From Inia geoffrensis (lineage: Eukaryota > Chordata > Mammalia > Artiodactyla > Iniidae): a stretch of 64,000 nt of DNA. Under the pieces are notes generated by a model, which saw only the letters and a list, made by a program, of their open reading frames with translations, was not told the DNA's origin and ran no database searches. The translations under genes and the position numbers were made by a program. Shown in pieces: positions 11,947 through 23,604 of this stretch (its first letter is position 1; every line of letters starts with the position of its first letter). Location: contig CM070902.1 in assembly GCA_036417435.1 (NCBI GenBank), forward strand, positions 136,389,886-136,453,885, read 5' to 3'.

Positions 11947-13464
11947 AAAATGAAGTAGATAAGTCAAGACTAAAAAAAAAGTGACTGTTGCCGCCTGGGT
12001 GTGACAGGAACCCTTATTCTCTCAGGGAGGAATACACGCAGCTACATTGTTTTCAGTGGCTAATGTGTCCCATCCATGGCTGGAACTTGGCTCCAGAGAA
12101 ACAAATTAGTCACTAGGATAGAAGGTGGCGTTCAAGGTGGGAAGGACAGGCCAGAAGTTTCTAGATGCAGTGGGGGTGGGGGGGCCTTTCTCCCACCTAT
12201 AAATTTAAAAAGAGAATAAAAACAGGGCTTCCCTTCTGTTACTTGCAGATATCCTCACTTCACAAGGATCCTGAGAGAAGCAGGCACTTAGCATTCACGG
12301 GGAAAAAATAAATTGGGTCTGTTTTGTATATAGTACATTTAGAGAAGGAATGAAGCTCCCTGTGAGTGGGAGGCTGCACAGAGTCCTTTGTGCACCATGA
12401 ATGGTCCTGCTTCTCTCTGTACTCCTTTCTCACCGTGTTTTCAGCTGGCATCTCTTACATGCATCCTCTAGTGAAGTCCTTGCCCAAACATCAATCACTG
12501 TGTCATCAGATGGAGAAAGAAAGGTCCAAGCAAGGTCTGACTCTGGGAGGAGAGCCCTAGCAGGACCTCACAAGTCTACTCTTTGTAAATCTAGCCGTTA
12601 CTAGGCTCCTCAGTACAGCAGAGACAACTTGACCTTCTGCCCAGTCTAGCTAGGGAGTTAGGAAAGGCTAATGGAAATACACTAAAATCCCAACAGTGGG
12701 TATAATTCCAAGTATATGGATTTTTGGTGATTTTAAATTTCATTATATATTTTGAAGTCTCTAGATCTTCTACATGAGCACATATTACATATATAGTTTA
12801 AAACGTCATTTCAAAAAGAATAAAAATTAAGCACATCCAGACTTTCTGTATGTTATGCTTTTTTATCAAGTACTAGCAAAATAGTCTCCTACAAAAATAA
12901 TCCATGGAATTTAGCTCAGTGGCCTTGGCTCAACATTTCAACGATAATTCACTCTCTTTCCAATAACGATAATAACAGGAAGGAGGAAAACACAATCCAA
13001 TAGTTTTTTAATGTGGAACACATTACCCCAATAATTTATAGCAAATTAACATTCCTACCAGTGAGGAACCATTCACTGAACAGAAGGCACTTGAATGGAG
13101 AGGGAGAGACTAGCCGAGGAGTCAATTCCTTGGGAAAGATCCAAGGAGCCAGACTCCTCTGTAAATTCAGACAAGAGTCACCTCCCTTTTCCTTGGGAGT
13201 GGGAGGGGCGTTGGTTTTCCAATTTTGGAGATTGCCACAAAAAACCCTCAGAGAATAGGTTTAAAATAATATATTTAATAAAGTTTCACAGATGTTTTAT
13301 CATCCAGTCAGAAACACAATGAAGCTGAAACATTTAACAGAAGGAGAGAACTGACCAATCACAGTTAACATTCGTTTAGGCACTATGCTCAGAACTTTAA
13401 ATAAATAAATAAGCCTTAAAATAAATAAGCCTTATCTTATTTATTTTTCACTGCAACTTGATGA
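11947..13464. other. Unique sequence, no gene recognised
   Basis: Mixed-composition DNA with a G-rich run near 12169-12182. Open frames at 12366-12604 and 13013-13322 are short, overlapping and lack recognisable domains. I see no exon or repeat family I can name. Confidence 0.6.
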
Positions 13465-13476
13465 AAAAGTACTATT

Positions 13477-13689
13477 TTTTTTTTTTTTTTTTTTTGCGGT
13501 ACGCGGGCCTCTCACTGCTGTGGCCTCTCCCGTTGCGAAGCACAGGCTCCGGATCCGCAGGCTCAGCGGCCATGGCTCACGGGCCCAGCCGCTCCGCGGC
13601 ATGTGGGATCTTCCCGGACCGGGGCACGAACCCATGTCCCCTGCATCGTCAGGCGGACTCTCAACCACTGCGCCACCAGGGAAGCCCCC
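13477..13689 (-). mobile_element. CHR-type SINE (tRNA-Glu derived)
   Basis: A minus-strand SINE with its poly(A) as a T-run at 13477-13495 and its tRNA-like head ending CCACCAGGGAAGCCCC. It is flanked by target-site duplications of AAAAGTACTATTTTT at about 13466 and 13690. Confidence 0.95.
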
Positions 13690-13749
13690 AAAAGTACTAT
13701 TTTTATATCCATTTTGCAGGGAAGAAAATTAACACTTAGAAAGCTTAGA

Positions 13750-13944
13750 TTGGGACTTCCCTGGTGGCGCAGTGGTTAAGCATTCGCCTCCCAATGCAGG
13801 GGATTCAGGTTCCATCCCTGGTTAGGGAACTAGATCCCACGTGCTTGCCACACCTAAGAGTTTGTATGCCACAACTAAGGAGCCCACTGGCTGCAACTAA
13901 GATCCAGCACAACCAAAAATAAATAAATAAAATAAATTTTAATA
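13750..13944 (+). mobile_element. CHR-type SINE
   Basis: A plus-strand copy starting GGGACTTCCCTGGTGGCG and ending in an AAATAAATAAAA tail. AAAGCTTAG flanks both sides as the target-site duplication. It is more diverged than the copy just upstream. Confidence 0.93.
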
Positions 13945-13956
13945 AAAAGCTTAGGT

Positions 13957-14995
13957 AGTTTTCCTTTTTTTAACTTCACTGTTGCTGACATATATAGATA
14001 AGAATTTAGCAATCACTTTCTCTTCAAGCATTGCCTTATACTACTAATTACAGAATCTCTAGCACAAGTTCTCAGTAACAAATGCCAGTACTCACAGAGC
14101 AAAAGGAAAAGACAATACCCTGGGTAAGCTGACAATCTCCATGGGAGACAGGGAATATGGAAATACAGGTAAAGAGCTGGAGTTTTTAATACCTTTTTAG
14201 AAACGTTGGATAATCAATGTCTTGAAATATGCAGGTAGATTATTTCCAAACTTCTTAGTGAGAACCCTGTGGATCATTAACATGCATCATCCTTGACTTC
14301 TGAGCACCACAGTTCTAAATGAAAAATATAACTTTTCATTCATGGAACTGCCATTTTCAACAATATGATTATCATAGTTGTTAACTGCCATAATGTTGGA
14401 GGACATATAAATGCCCAGGAACTTGGATGTTTACTTTGTTCATAAAATGATATGTGTGATGAGATTGTCTACATACACACACAGACACACAGACACACAA
14501 GCAAATATAGGTATAGATAACTGAAGTGATATAGTGAGCATTTAGATACTTTGTGTTTAGAAATGGATTTACTCCTCATGAGGCTAGCAGCACTGAAGGA
14601 CTGAGTAGGACTGCTGGACTCAGACTACCCTGGTAGCAAACTCTGGAGGGAATTCCAAAGGCAAAACAAGCACCACACTGAGAAATTACAGTGTCACCGC
14701 AAAGCAGCTGATCACTGTGTTGACGGGTAGTGCTATACTTAGGATGTTCAGAACAGTAGAAAAAGATTTATCTTCCAAGTGTTTCTTAAAATTGTCCATA
14801 GTTAAGAAACATTTTCTCAGGTAGTTAAGGGAAGAAATTAGTAGAAGATTTTCTTACCCATTTATTTATTCTGTGGGTTCTGATGGACCATTGCCTACTG
14901 TTTTCATGGTTCTATACAAGTAAAGGTATAATGTGTACCATCCTTGTCTTTGGTTGGCCTAAGAAATAATTGTAAAACTACTTATGGACCTTAAA
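13957..14995. other. Unique sequence, no gene recognised
   Basis: AT-rich DNA with a short interrupted CA tract near 14470-14502. I see no exon or nameable repeat. Confidence 0.6.
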
Positions 14996-14999
14996 AACC

Positions 15000-15053
15000 A
15001 TGATGGTGGTTCTCATATTTGATTGTGTTCAAGAATTATCTGAGAGAGTTGTT
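15000..15053 (+). mobile_element. MER5A-like DNA transposon fragment, left part
   Basis: GGTTCTCATATTTGATTGTG followed by AGAATTATCTGAGAGAGTTG resembles the left half of MER5A (non-autonomous hAT-Charlie). It is interrupted at 15054-17396 by L1 material with a target-site duplication and appears to resume just after 17396 (GATTTTGAATCAGCAGATTTA). Confidence 0.5.
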
Positions 15054-15069
15054 AAAAATGCAGCTTTTC

Positions 15070-16270
15070 CCATCTACAGATTCAATGCAATCTCTATCAA
15101 ATTACCAATGGCATTTTTTACAGAACTAGAACAAAAACTCTTAAAATTTGTATGGAGACAGAAAAGACCCTGAATAGCAAAAGCAGTTTTGAGGGAAAAA
15201 AACGGAGCTGGAGGAATCAGACTCCCTAACTTCAGACTACACTATAAAGCTATAGTAATCAAGACAATATGGTACTGGCACAAAAACAGAAACATAGATC
15301 AATGGAACAAGATAGAAAGCCCAGAGATAAACCCATGCACCTATGGTCAACTAATCTATGACAAAGGAGGCAAGGATATACAATGGAGAAAAGACAGCCT
15401 CTTCAATAAGTGGTGCTGGGAAAACTAGAGGGCTACATGTAAAAGAATGAAATTAGAACACTCCCTAACACCATACACAAAAATAAACTCAAAATGGATT
15501 AGAGACCTAAATGTAAGACCGGACACTATAAAACTCTTAGAGGAAAACATAGGAAGAACACTCTTTGACATAAATCACAGCAAGATCTTTTTTGACCCAC
15601 CTCCTAGAGTAATGGAAATAAAAATAAACAAATGGAACCTAATGAAACTTCACAGCTTTTGCACTGTTGGTGGGAATGTAAACTGATACAGTCACTATGG
15701 AGAACAGTATGGAGGTTCCTTAAAAAACTAAAAATAGAACTACCATATGATCCAGCCATCCCACTACTGGGCATATACCCAGAGAAAACCATAATTCAAC
15801 AAGAATCATGTACCAAAATGTTCATTGCAGCTCCATTTACAATAGCCAGGACATGGAAGCAACCTAAGTGTCCATCAACAGACGAATGGATAAAGAAGTT
15901 GTGGTACATATATACAATGGAATATTATTCTGCCATAAAAAGGAACGAAACTGGGTCATTTGTTGAGACGTGGTTGGATCTAGAGACTGTCATACAGAAT
16001 GAAGTAAGTCAGAAAGAGAGAAACAAATATATATTAACGCATGTATGTGGAACCTAGAAAAATGGTACAGATGAACCGGTTTGCAGGGCAGAAGTTGAGA
16101 CACAGATGTAGAGAACAAACATATGGACACCAAGGGGGGAAAGCTGCGGGGGGTTGGGGATGGTGGTGTGATGAATTGGACGATTGGGATTGACATGTAT
16201 ACACTGATGTGTATAAAATTGATGACTAATAAGAACCTGTTGTATTAAAAAATAAATTAAATTAAATTAA
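15070..16270 (+). mobile_element. Young L1 3' fragment with internal deletion
   Basis: ORF2 reverse-transcriptase downstream region through 3' UTR. Well-preserved frames at 15189-15428, 15447-15686 and 15632-16057 match ORF2. The join at about 15656-15668 fuses two ORF2 segments that lie about 358 bp apart in the older L1 copy of this window, and TTTGCAC-like microhomology is present at the join. It ends in a TAAAT-rich tail. Confidence 0.88.
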
Positions 16271-17380
16271 AAAATTTAGAAAACATAGGAGAAAATTTTT
16301 GAGATCTTAGGTTAGGCAAAGATTTTATAGAACATATATAAAAAGCAGAACCCCTAAAAACTGGGTAATTGAATTTAATTCCCTGCTCTTTGAAAGACAC
16401 TGAAAAGAAAAGAAAAGACAAACCACAGACTGTAAAGAAAATGTTTCTAAACACATATCTGATGGGAGACTATATCAATAATACATAAAGAACTTAAACA
16501 TACTCATTAAAATATTTGAACAGATGCATTACCAAAAAGAAATGATTTGGAGAACAAACACATAGAAAGGTGCTTTCCATCAGTATTCATCAGAAAAATT
16601 CACATTAAAATCACCATGAGATACTACTACACAGCTACTAGGAGAGCTAAAATTAAGCAACAACAACAAGAAAAATTGGCAACACCAAATGCTTGATTGT
16701 GCAGGGCTGGATCCCTTCTACATTGTTGATGGGGTGCAATGGCACAGTCTCTTTGAATAATCTTAGATATTCACTCAACAGAAATGTAAAAAATATCCAC
16801 ACAGAGATTTGAACATGAATGTTTATAACAGCTTCATTCATTATAGCCACATACTGGAAACAACTGAATTATCCACCAATTTATAAAGAAATATACAAAT
16901 TGGGACATATTGATCTAAAGAAATATGAGCTGAGCAATAAAATGGAGTGAACTACTGATGAATAACAGGATTAATTTCAGAAGTGTTTTGGTATGTGAAA
17001 AAAGCCAGGTAGTTTATAAAACATTCTAAAAGGGCAAAACTGTAAATACAGAGATCAGTAGCTGCCAGAGCCTGGGGGTGAGGGATTGACTGTAAAGGAA
17101 CAGGAGTAAATTTTTTTTTTTATTAATTTCTATTGGAGTGTAGTTGATTTATAACGTTGTGTTAGTTTCTGCTGCACAGCAAAGTGAATCAGTTATACAT
17201 ATACATATATCCACTCTTTTTTTGACGAGTTAATTTTTGAAGTTATAGAAAGGTTTTCTATTTCAACTGGGGTGTGATTATCTTTTATATTTGTCACAGC
17301 TCACCAAGCTTCACACTAAAGATGGGTGAATTGTACTGTTTGTGAATCGAATTTCATTAAAACTGACTTAAAATTAAAAA
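16271..17380 (+). mobile_element. Old L1 fragment, itself interrupted
   Basis: A diverged plus-strand L1 3' region (GAAAACATAGGAGAAAATTT onward). It is split by a minus-strand L1 3'-end piece at about 17111-17226 and resumes at about 17227 to an A-rich tail at 17371-17385. Confidence 0.75.
17111..17226 (-). mobile_element. Short minus-strand L1 3'-end insertion
   Basis: A T-run, then ATTGGAGTGTAGTTGATTTA and CAGTTATACATATACATAT, the antisense of the common L1 3' end. It lies inside the older L1. Confidence 0.8.
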
Positions 17381-17396
17381 AAAAATGCAGCTTTTC

Positions 17397-18929
17397 AAGA
17401 GATTTTGAATCAGCAGATTTAGCAAGGAGAATTAGGTCAGCTGCATAGAACAGAACATTCTCAATGGTCTAAGTGGTCTAGAGCCAGCGGAAACCTGATC
17501 AGATGTTACCACAAGGGACCCAAGGTTCTTTCTTCCTTCTTCACCACCTTGGGTTCCTGGGTTCCGTCCACAAAGGCATCTCATGTTCCAGAATGGCTGC
17601 TGGCACTCTAGCCATTGCGTTCACTTTCAGGCTGGCAGAATAGAAATAGGAAAAGAAAAAACTGCACCGCTTAGTCTGCAAGGTGCCTTCCTGGAGTTCC
17701 TAGACAACACTTCTGCTTTCATTACATTGGTCAGAATACTGTCACGTGGAAAAGAAGACCAGGAAATGTAGTATTCTAAGAGGTGTATTGCTAACCCCAG
17801 CTAAATAAGGATCATGTTACTAAAGAGGAAAGAGACAAGGGTGTTGTAACTAGTAATCTCTGCTACACTGCACGTGGAATGTTGCCCAGGAACCTGCCAC
17901 TTCGACAAGTTCCCCGGGTGATGCTGTTGCAGGTGACCCATGGAGTTCACATTAAGGAACAGTACTATAGGAAACCAGAATAAAAGAAAATTATAATTGG
18001 CTGGTATTAAGGTTTAATAAGCAGTCCATTTGATGGAGGCAATCAAGGCTAATGAAATGTATATCTTGAAAAGAAAATTTATTAAGAATGCTAGAAAATG
18101 AGGTGTGGGTATTAATAAAATACTTTAGTTGGCTAGGTATTGTCATATTATTATCAATCCATATATGGATTATTATCCCCAAATATTTAGGATAAACACT
18201 GAGCATGTGCACACACACACACACACACCCCCTCCCCACACACAAATTGATCACAATTGGATCTTCCCCTCAGTTGGAATCTTGAATGCTGTAAAACCCC
18301 ATAGTTATTATCAATATGATTGCTATTACAACTGTACAGTTACCTCATTTCCTAGTTTCCAACTTTAGAAAAGGAGGTTCATTTACAATACAAGCTCTGG
18401 TTCCTACTCCTGGCGTCTGTGTTAAGGCCACACTTCCATTTTCCCTCCCTCCTCCTTTCCCTGGCTGCTTCCAAACAAACCCTCCTGTTACCCAGCTTCT
18501 ACATGAAAAGTTCTTTGCTGCCTGTGGTCCTTTCTCTTCATAAAGTCCTTGCTTTAAAAGAGCCAGCACACCCAGTTGCTGTGAGCCAGGCCAGTGTGGC
18601 TGCTACTAGGATTTCCAAAAGGTCAGCAGCTGGGGCAAAACATTCAAATGGGTGGACTGACTAAACGACCACTGGGCCTTGGGACCTCCACTCCACCAGC
18701 ATCAACGCCCCCTGTGGCTGCCCCAGACCCCCTCTGGCCATGTTCCACAACGTGCATCAGCTGGAGGGCCAAGCACCAGCCTTGTTTCTGATAGCTAAGT
18801 TGTGGTGCAGAAGTTGGAGGACGGGAGAATCCCTTTAAAAACATTAACAGAAGGTATTGATGTGTAGATCCCAAAGGAACTGTAAGCCTCCTAAAAATAC
18901 TGCTCAGAGTATGCAAGAGGTGATACTAA
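17397..18929. other. Mostly unique sequence, no gene recognised
   Basis: The first roughly 50 bp may continue the MER5A-like element, and a MER5A right-arm-like piece (AAGTTCCCCGGGTGATGCTG) lies near 17907. A (CA)n tract is at 18210-18228. The overlapping open frames at 18316-18791 lack domains and are not supported as genes. Confidence 0.55.
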
Positions 18930-19115
18930 TATATGGCCCCTTGGTTAACATTTATTACACATATCTATGTGCCAACCCACTGCGGGGCTCAACATACTTT
19001 AAAACCTTCATGATAATCTTGAGAGTAAGTAATATGTTCCCTCATTTATACTTGAGAAGATTAAGCATGAGACTTTGCCAGGGTCTCCAGCTGGTCCAGA
19101 GCAAGACTCAAAGCT
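18930..19115 (+). mobile_element. MIR SINE fragment
   Basis: The order of blocks matches MIR: TTTATTACACATATCTATGT, a Leu-like core, TTTATACTTGAGAAGATTAA, then a CCAGCTGGTCCAGAGCAAGA tail. It is diverged, as expected for this ancient family. Confidence 0.7.
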
Positions 19116-19347
19116 AGACGTGTTCATTTTATCACAAAGGCTCCCCAATGAAGACTGAATAGACTCGTAGAGGAAAAGTGCAATTATGATAAGCAACAGC
19201 AAATCAATGTGATAATGTTTATGAAACAACAGAAAATTAGAGGATTAAACAAGAGTAACATTTCCAATATATATAAATAGATTTTATTCATATTAAATTG
19301 AGGAATAAAATGATTTTGACAGTCTCCCATTAAATCAGATGGTAGGG

Positions 19348-19674
19348 GCCTCCCTGGTGGCGCAATGGTTAAGAATCCACTTGCCAATGCAGGGGACACA
19401 GGTTCGAGCCCTGGTCCGGGAAGATCCTATATGCCATGGAGCAACTAAGCCAGCGAGCCACAACTACTGAGCCCATGAGCCACAACTACTGAGCCTGCTA
19501 GCCACAACTACTGATGCCCACGCACCTAGATCCCATGGTCTGCAACAAGAGAAGCCACCGCCATGAGAAGCCCACACACTGCAGCGAAGAGTAGACCCCG
19601 CTGGCTGCAACTAGAGAAAGCCCACGTGCAACATAGCCAAAAATAAATAAAACAAAAACAAAACAAAAAAAACA
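19348..19674 (+). mobile_element. CHR-type SINE, long form
   Basis: The tRNA-like head (CTCCCTGGTGGCGCAATGG) is followed by a body containing three tandem copies of GCCACAACTACTGA (19455-19520), then an A-rich AAAACAAAACAAAA tail. The next SINE is inserted into or directly after its tail. Confidence 0.92.
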
Positions 19675-19678
19675 ATGG

Positions 19679-19888
19679 GGCTTCCCTGGTGGCGCAGTGG
19701 TTGAGAGTCCACCTGCCGATGCAGGGGACACGGGTTCGTGCCTCGGTCTGGGAAGATCCCACATGCCGCGGAGTGGCTGGGCCCGTGAGCCATGGCCGCT
19801 GAGCCTGTGCATCCGGAGCCTGTGCCCCGCGACGGGAGAGGCCACAATAGTGGGAGGCCCGTGTACCACTAAAAAACAAACAAACAAA
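19679..19888 (+). mobile_element. CHR-type SINE, short form
   Basis: The typical head (GGCTTCCCTGGTGGCGCAGT) and body (GAGCCATGGCCGCTGAGCCT), with target-site duplication AAAAAACAATGG on both sides. The duplication overlaps the tail of the SINE before it, so this copy is the younger. Confidence 0.94.
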
Positions 19889-22035
19889 AAAACAATGGTT
19901 GGCAAGAGGAAAACTTGCAAGACAGAACAGGTTGCTTTGCACTTCTGGCAGCACATCACTGCAGGGTGCGGCCCCGGCAGCCAGGTGGCCTGGGGGGATC
20001 ATGCCCTGGAAACAAATTGGTGCATACCAAAACTTTTTTTGATGTTATTTATCTGGGCAACAGAAGAAATTTAGGAAGACAAAAGAGCATTTGCATCACA
20101 AACCGAGAGCCAAGTCCTAAGAATGAGGATTTTAAACCATGAGATGTGATGGTAGAGATAAGCAAAAGATTAAAAAGGACATTAACAAGGCAGAGTGATA
20201 AGTGCCAAGTTTACGCATGTGGCTTACAAACCACAGCCTGAACAATGTCACCGTCACTACTGTCCGGCAGGGGACGGAGAGAGACAGCACGGAGCTACCC
20301 TCGGCCGCCCTCTGGTGGTGAGAATCTCTGCGGCCTTGACGGTCACGTAGGAGCCAACCCGGCACAGCGCCTTCCTGGCACCAAGCGCTCTGTGTATACA
20401 TGTTGAAGGGTTGTTTAGATGGCTCTTTAGATGTTTGAATGTAAGTCTGCCGAGGAACTAGAAACGAGACACCTTTCTTACTTTGGCTGCCTGGCAATAG
20501 AAAAATAAACAAAAAACAACCACCTGTGGGACAGTGAAATTGTACTTGTTCTTTAGAATTGACACTGTCCTACACACTTAGAAACACTTTAAAAGAGCTT
20601 GTAGTTTAACTGGGGAGCAAGACAAGTCCGCTGTCAACAAGGCCAGTGCAAGGATCTCAAACCGCAGTGTGAGGTGTTTCAGGGGGTCTCAGCCTTTGTG
20701 CTTGGCCCCAGCCCCCATTTTAGGGTCACAGATAAAGGGAGCTGCTGGGCCTCCATCCAGTGGTTCACCCCCACTCAGGAGGGGGCACTCCGGTGTTAGC
20801 TTTGTTTTTGTTTCCTCACAATGCTGCAAAAATTCTGTCAGGCACTTAACAGGCATTCCTGGGTCCACATGAAGCTGGGAGGCCTGTCCTTGTCAGAGAC
20901 TAGGCCAACCCCCTGGCCTTTGGATAGGGACATCCTGAGCCCCTTGCCCCACCTGCTCCCACCTCTGCCTTCTGTCCCATCTCCTAGGCTAATTTCCACT
21001 GTAGGGCCTTACACTTCAGACCCCACCGTCAGCTCCGTCTTGGTTTCTCAGTGGCCCCTGTCAACAGGGATTCCAGGGCTTATTTCACAAGTGTTATAGA
21101 GACTAGAGGAAAAATGTTTAGAACTATATATAGGAGGATAATCAATCCTGTCTGTTCTCAGAAAATAGCCAAGACGGATTTCTGCTGAATCAAAAATATT
21201 GCATATGTCACACATGTAAATAATATCCTTGGATCTGTAACCCAGGCCCCTTATTGTTTGTGATTCGACCACCTGCAATAGGCCTACAAGATTTGTTTGA
21301 GGATTTGCATGGTTGCCTGTTGGTGGAGAGCCAGGGTGGTCCACTTGTCATCTCCCCTGCGCCTCAGCTTTGCAGTATTCACCCAGTTAAGTTCCAGGGC
21401 TGTGATCTGGATTGTTAATTTCATTGCCCAGAAGTGACTCCTCACATACCCAGAGGATAAGTCCCAAACACCAAGATGCCCAGCTTAGGGAGCTGCTGTG
21501 CCTCTGTGTATGTACCAAAAAGCAGATGGTAGACAGACACACCTATTATTATTGTGATGGGCTTTTGTTTCATCTTAATACCAAGCAATACCATGGCATT
21601 GCTTCACAAAAGGAGGCTGCGTTGTAAAGAGTTCACTGTGGAATATAGAGTGTTCTCTGGTGTCAGCTCATAACTCCATCAGAGGACTGCTGAGCTTGAA
21701 TAGCATCTGGTGTAACTGGGTGCAATTTGCATGAATACCTTAGCAAAACTAAAACCAGACATCAACTGTGTCAGCTAAACTTTCAGATTCCAGGGGCAGG
21801 GGCCAATCTACCTTTCTGTTTCACTTCCTTGGGTGAGGATTTAAAATCTTAAGAACTATTACATCATATTGAGCTAAAGTTCAATCTCTGTGGCCAGAAA
21901 GCACAGGTAAGGACTAGGAAAGTAAATAAACCCCTCCTCATGTCGAGTGACCACCGGCTAGATGTAGCAGTATGATCTTGGAAAGAAATTGATGACTTCA
22001 TTTGCTTGATTGCACACAAACAGGGCACTGTGAAA
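19889..22035. other. Unique sequence with a CTCF-like site
   Basis: No gene or clear repeat is recognised. GC content is moderate near 20250-20400 and 20650-21080. Open frames here (up to 126 codons) have no domains. Confidence 0.55.
20305..20318 (-). promoter_or_regulatory. Predicted CTCF-binding motif
   Basis: The minus strand reads CCACCAGAGGGCGG, matching all 14 positions of the core CTCF consensus CCASYAGRKGGCRS. It lies in non-repetitive DNA about 10.6 kb beyond the probable LRAT 3' end. Confidence 0.55.
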
Positions 22036-22039
22036 TAAT

Positions 22040-22290
22040 AGAGAATTTAGAGTAAAAATACCGTAGTTTGAGTCCCGATACTACATTTCTGACTATGGGC
22101 TCTTGAACATTTAACCTGCTTAGCCTCAGATTCCTTGACAGTTAAACAAGAATAACACCTTGGTGGTTAAAAACCACTCAATATTTTATTTATATATAAG
22201 TATTTATAGGCTCAGTTTCTTCATTATAGGGTAATTATTAAATGAGTGAATGTATGTGAAAGGCCTTTATAAAATAACAAATGTAAAAAT
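22040..22290 (+). mobile_element. MIR-like fragment (weak)
   Basis: A block order like MIR: GAGTCCCGATACTACATTTC, GGGCTCTTGAACATTTAACC, CAGTTTCTTCATTATAGGG, TAAATGAGTGAATGTATGTG. It is diverged and may be interrupted near 22170-22205. Confidence 0.5.
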
Positions 22291-22583
22291 ATCTTCTTTT
22301 CTAAAGTCACTTTCAATTCAGGTAGTTCCAATACTATGGTTGCAACATACCTGCTCCATCAGAGTAGAAACTTTTATCTTCCACCTCTGAAGCCCCTCCA
22401 CCACATTCAGTGCCTAGGATATCATGGACACTCAATACATGTGAGCCACATGTAAGGAATGAAGCAGAATTTGAATCATTTGCTGTGGGAATGAGTTGGC
22501 TGCCTTCAGGAAGTAGTTAGTATCCTAAGCCTGAAAGTATAAATGTGGAGTGGTTGGTAAAATTGCCAAATGTGGTTGGTAAC

Positions 22584-23557
22584 CACAGGGCATGAGAGCT
22601 CCCCCTTCTGGTCTCCCAACTCTGTTTATTTAGGTTTCTGTTTATTAATTTTTTTCACAGATTCTGGGTTGCTAGGAGAGACCTCCCTACCACCATGTCT
22701 ACCTCATACCAGGCAAAACATGTGTGCTTAGGAGCACATTCTAACATGCCAACTTAGGAGCACGTCAGTAAAAGTTCCTTGAGCCTGCCCAGGGAAAGAG
22801 CCAAGCAAGGGTGGGGTGGCAGTGAGGGCAGGGGGAGCAGATAAAAGTTGACCTTTTCTAGTTTTTTTCTAGTCTGCCTTGCTATCTAGGTGGGAAGATA
22901 ACTTTGGGATCAAAGGGATAGCACTTGGTTCCAGAGTGGTCATGAGAATGCGCACTAGCAAAGTAAAGAAATCTGACTGAACTACAGAAGGAGATGTAAC
23001 AGTCCCTGCAGGGGCAGCAAAGGGAAGCGTAGGGGTAGCTGTTCACCTACAGAGGAGCTTGTCCCTCAAACAGATCGCTGTGGTGCTCTAAACCCACTTC
23101 CTTTCTTCTCTTCATTTTCAGATTTTCTCTCGTCTTATGTCTTCAATTCCTTTATAGTTTTTAAAATAATTGTCACAAACGTTTTTGTCACTTTATTGTC
23201 ACTTTCAATCCTCATCCAGGTGTTGACCTGAAACAAATAGACTCCCAGATATTTCTCCGGCAAAGAGGGATTTATTTGGGATCAGCACAGAATTGCAATT
23301 TGAGGCCTGCAACCATGGTGAGCCATGTGAAAGTCCCTTACAAAAGTGAAGAAAAGGACTCTTTTATAGAGGGGAAAGGAAGTTGGGAGAACTGTAGTAA
23401 ACCAAGGGTCCATGGGTTTTCAGTGGCTGAGTCCTTCACGGGAAAAAGGAGTCTTTCTTCCTATTGGGGTCACCTATCTTCACAGGGCATGAGAGCTCCC
23501 CCTTCTGGTCTCCCAACTCCTCTATTTAATTGAGGTTTCTGTTTATTAATTTTTTTA
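22584..23557 (-). mobile_element. Putative ERV1-like LTR element with a 75-bp direct repeat
   Basis: On the minus strand about 23217-23290 reads like an LTR R/U5: AATAAATCCCTCTTTGCCGG, then TATTTGTTTCAGGTCAAC. A block of about 75 bp occurs at both 22584-22655 and 23481-23557. This could be two copies of one LTR portion flanking internal sequence, or a local duplication. No retroviral gene is readable in between. Confidence 0.45.
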
Positions 23558-23604
23558 TACAGGAAAAATTAGGTGTAGTATGAAATGAAAAGAATTTACC
23601 ATTG

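Noticed and set aside
13670..13690. CCACCAGGGAAGC in every CHR SINE as a CTCF site
   Set aside because: Only the first half of the motif matches, and the GGCGC half is missing. SINE-borne CTCF sites exist in rodents, but these copies are too weak to call.
13441..13739. Repeated similar peptides (MVESPPADAGDTGSCPG and relatives) in several places
   Set aside because: They are frames through CHR SINE copies at 13477, 19679, 24916, 29450 and 46365, not a gene family.
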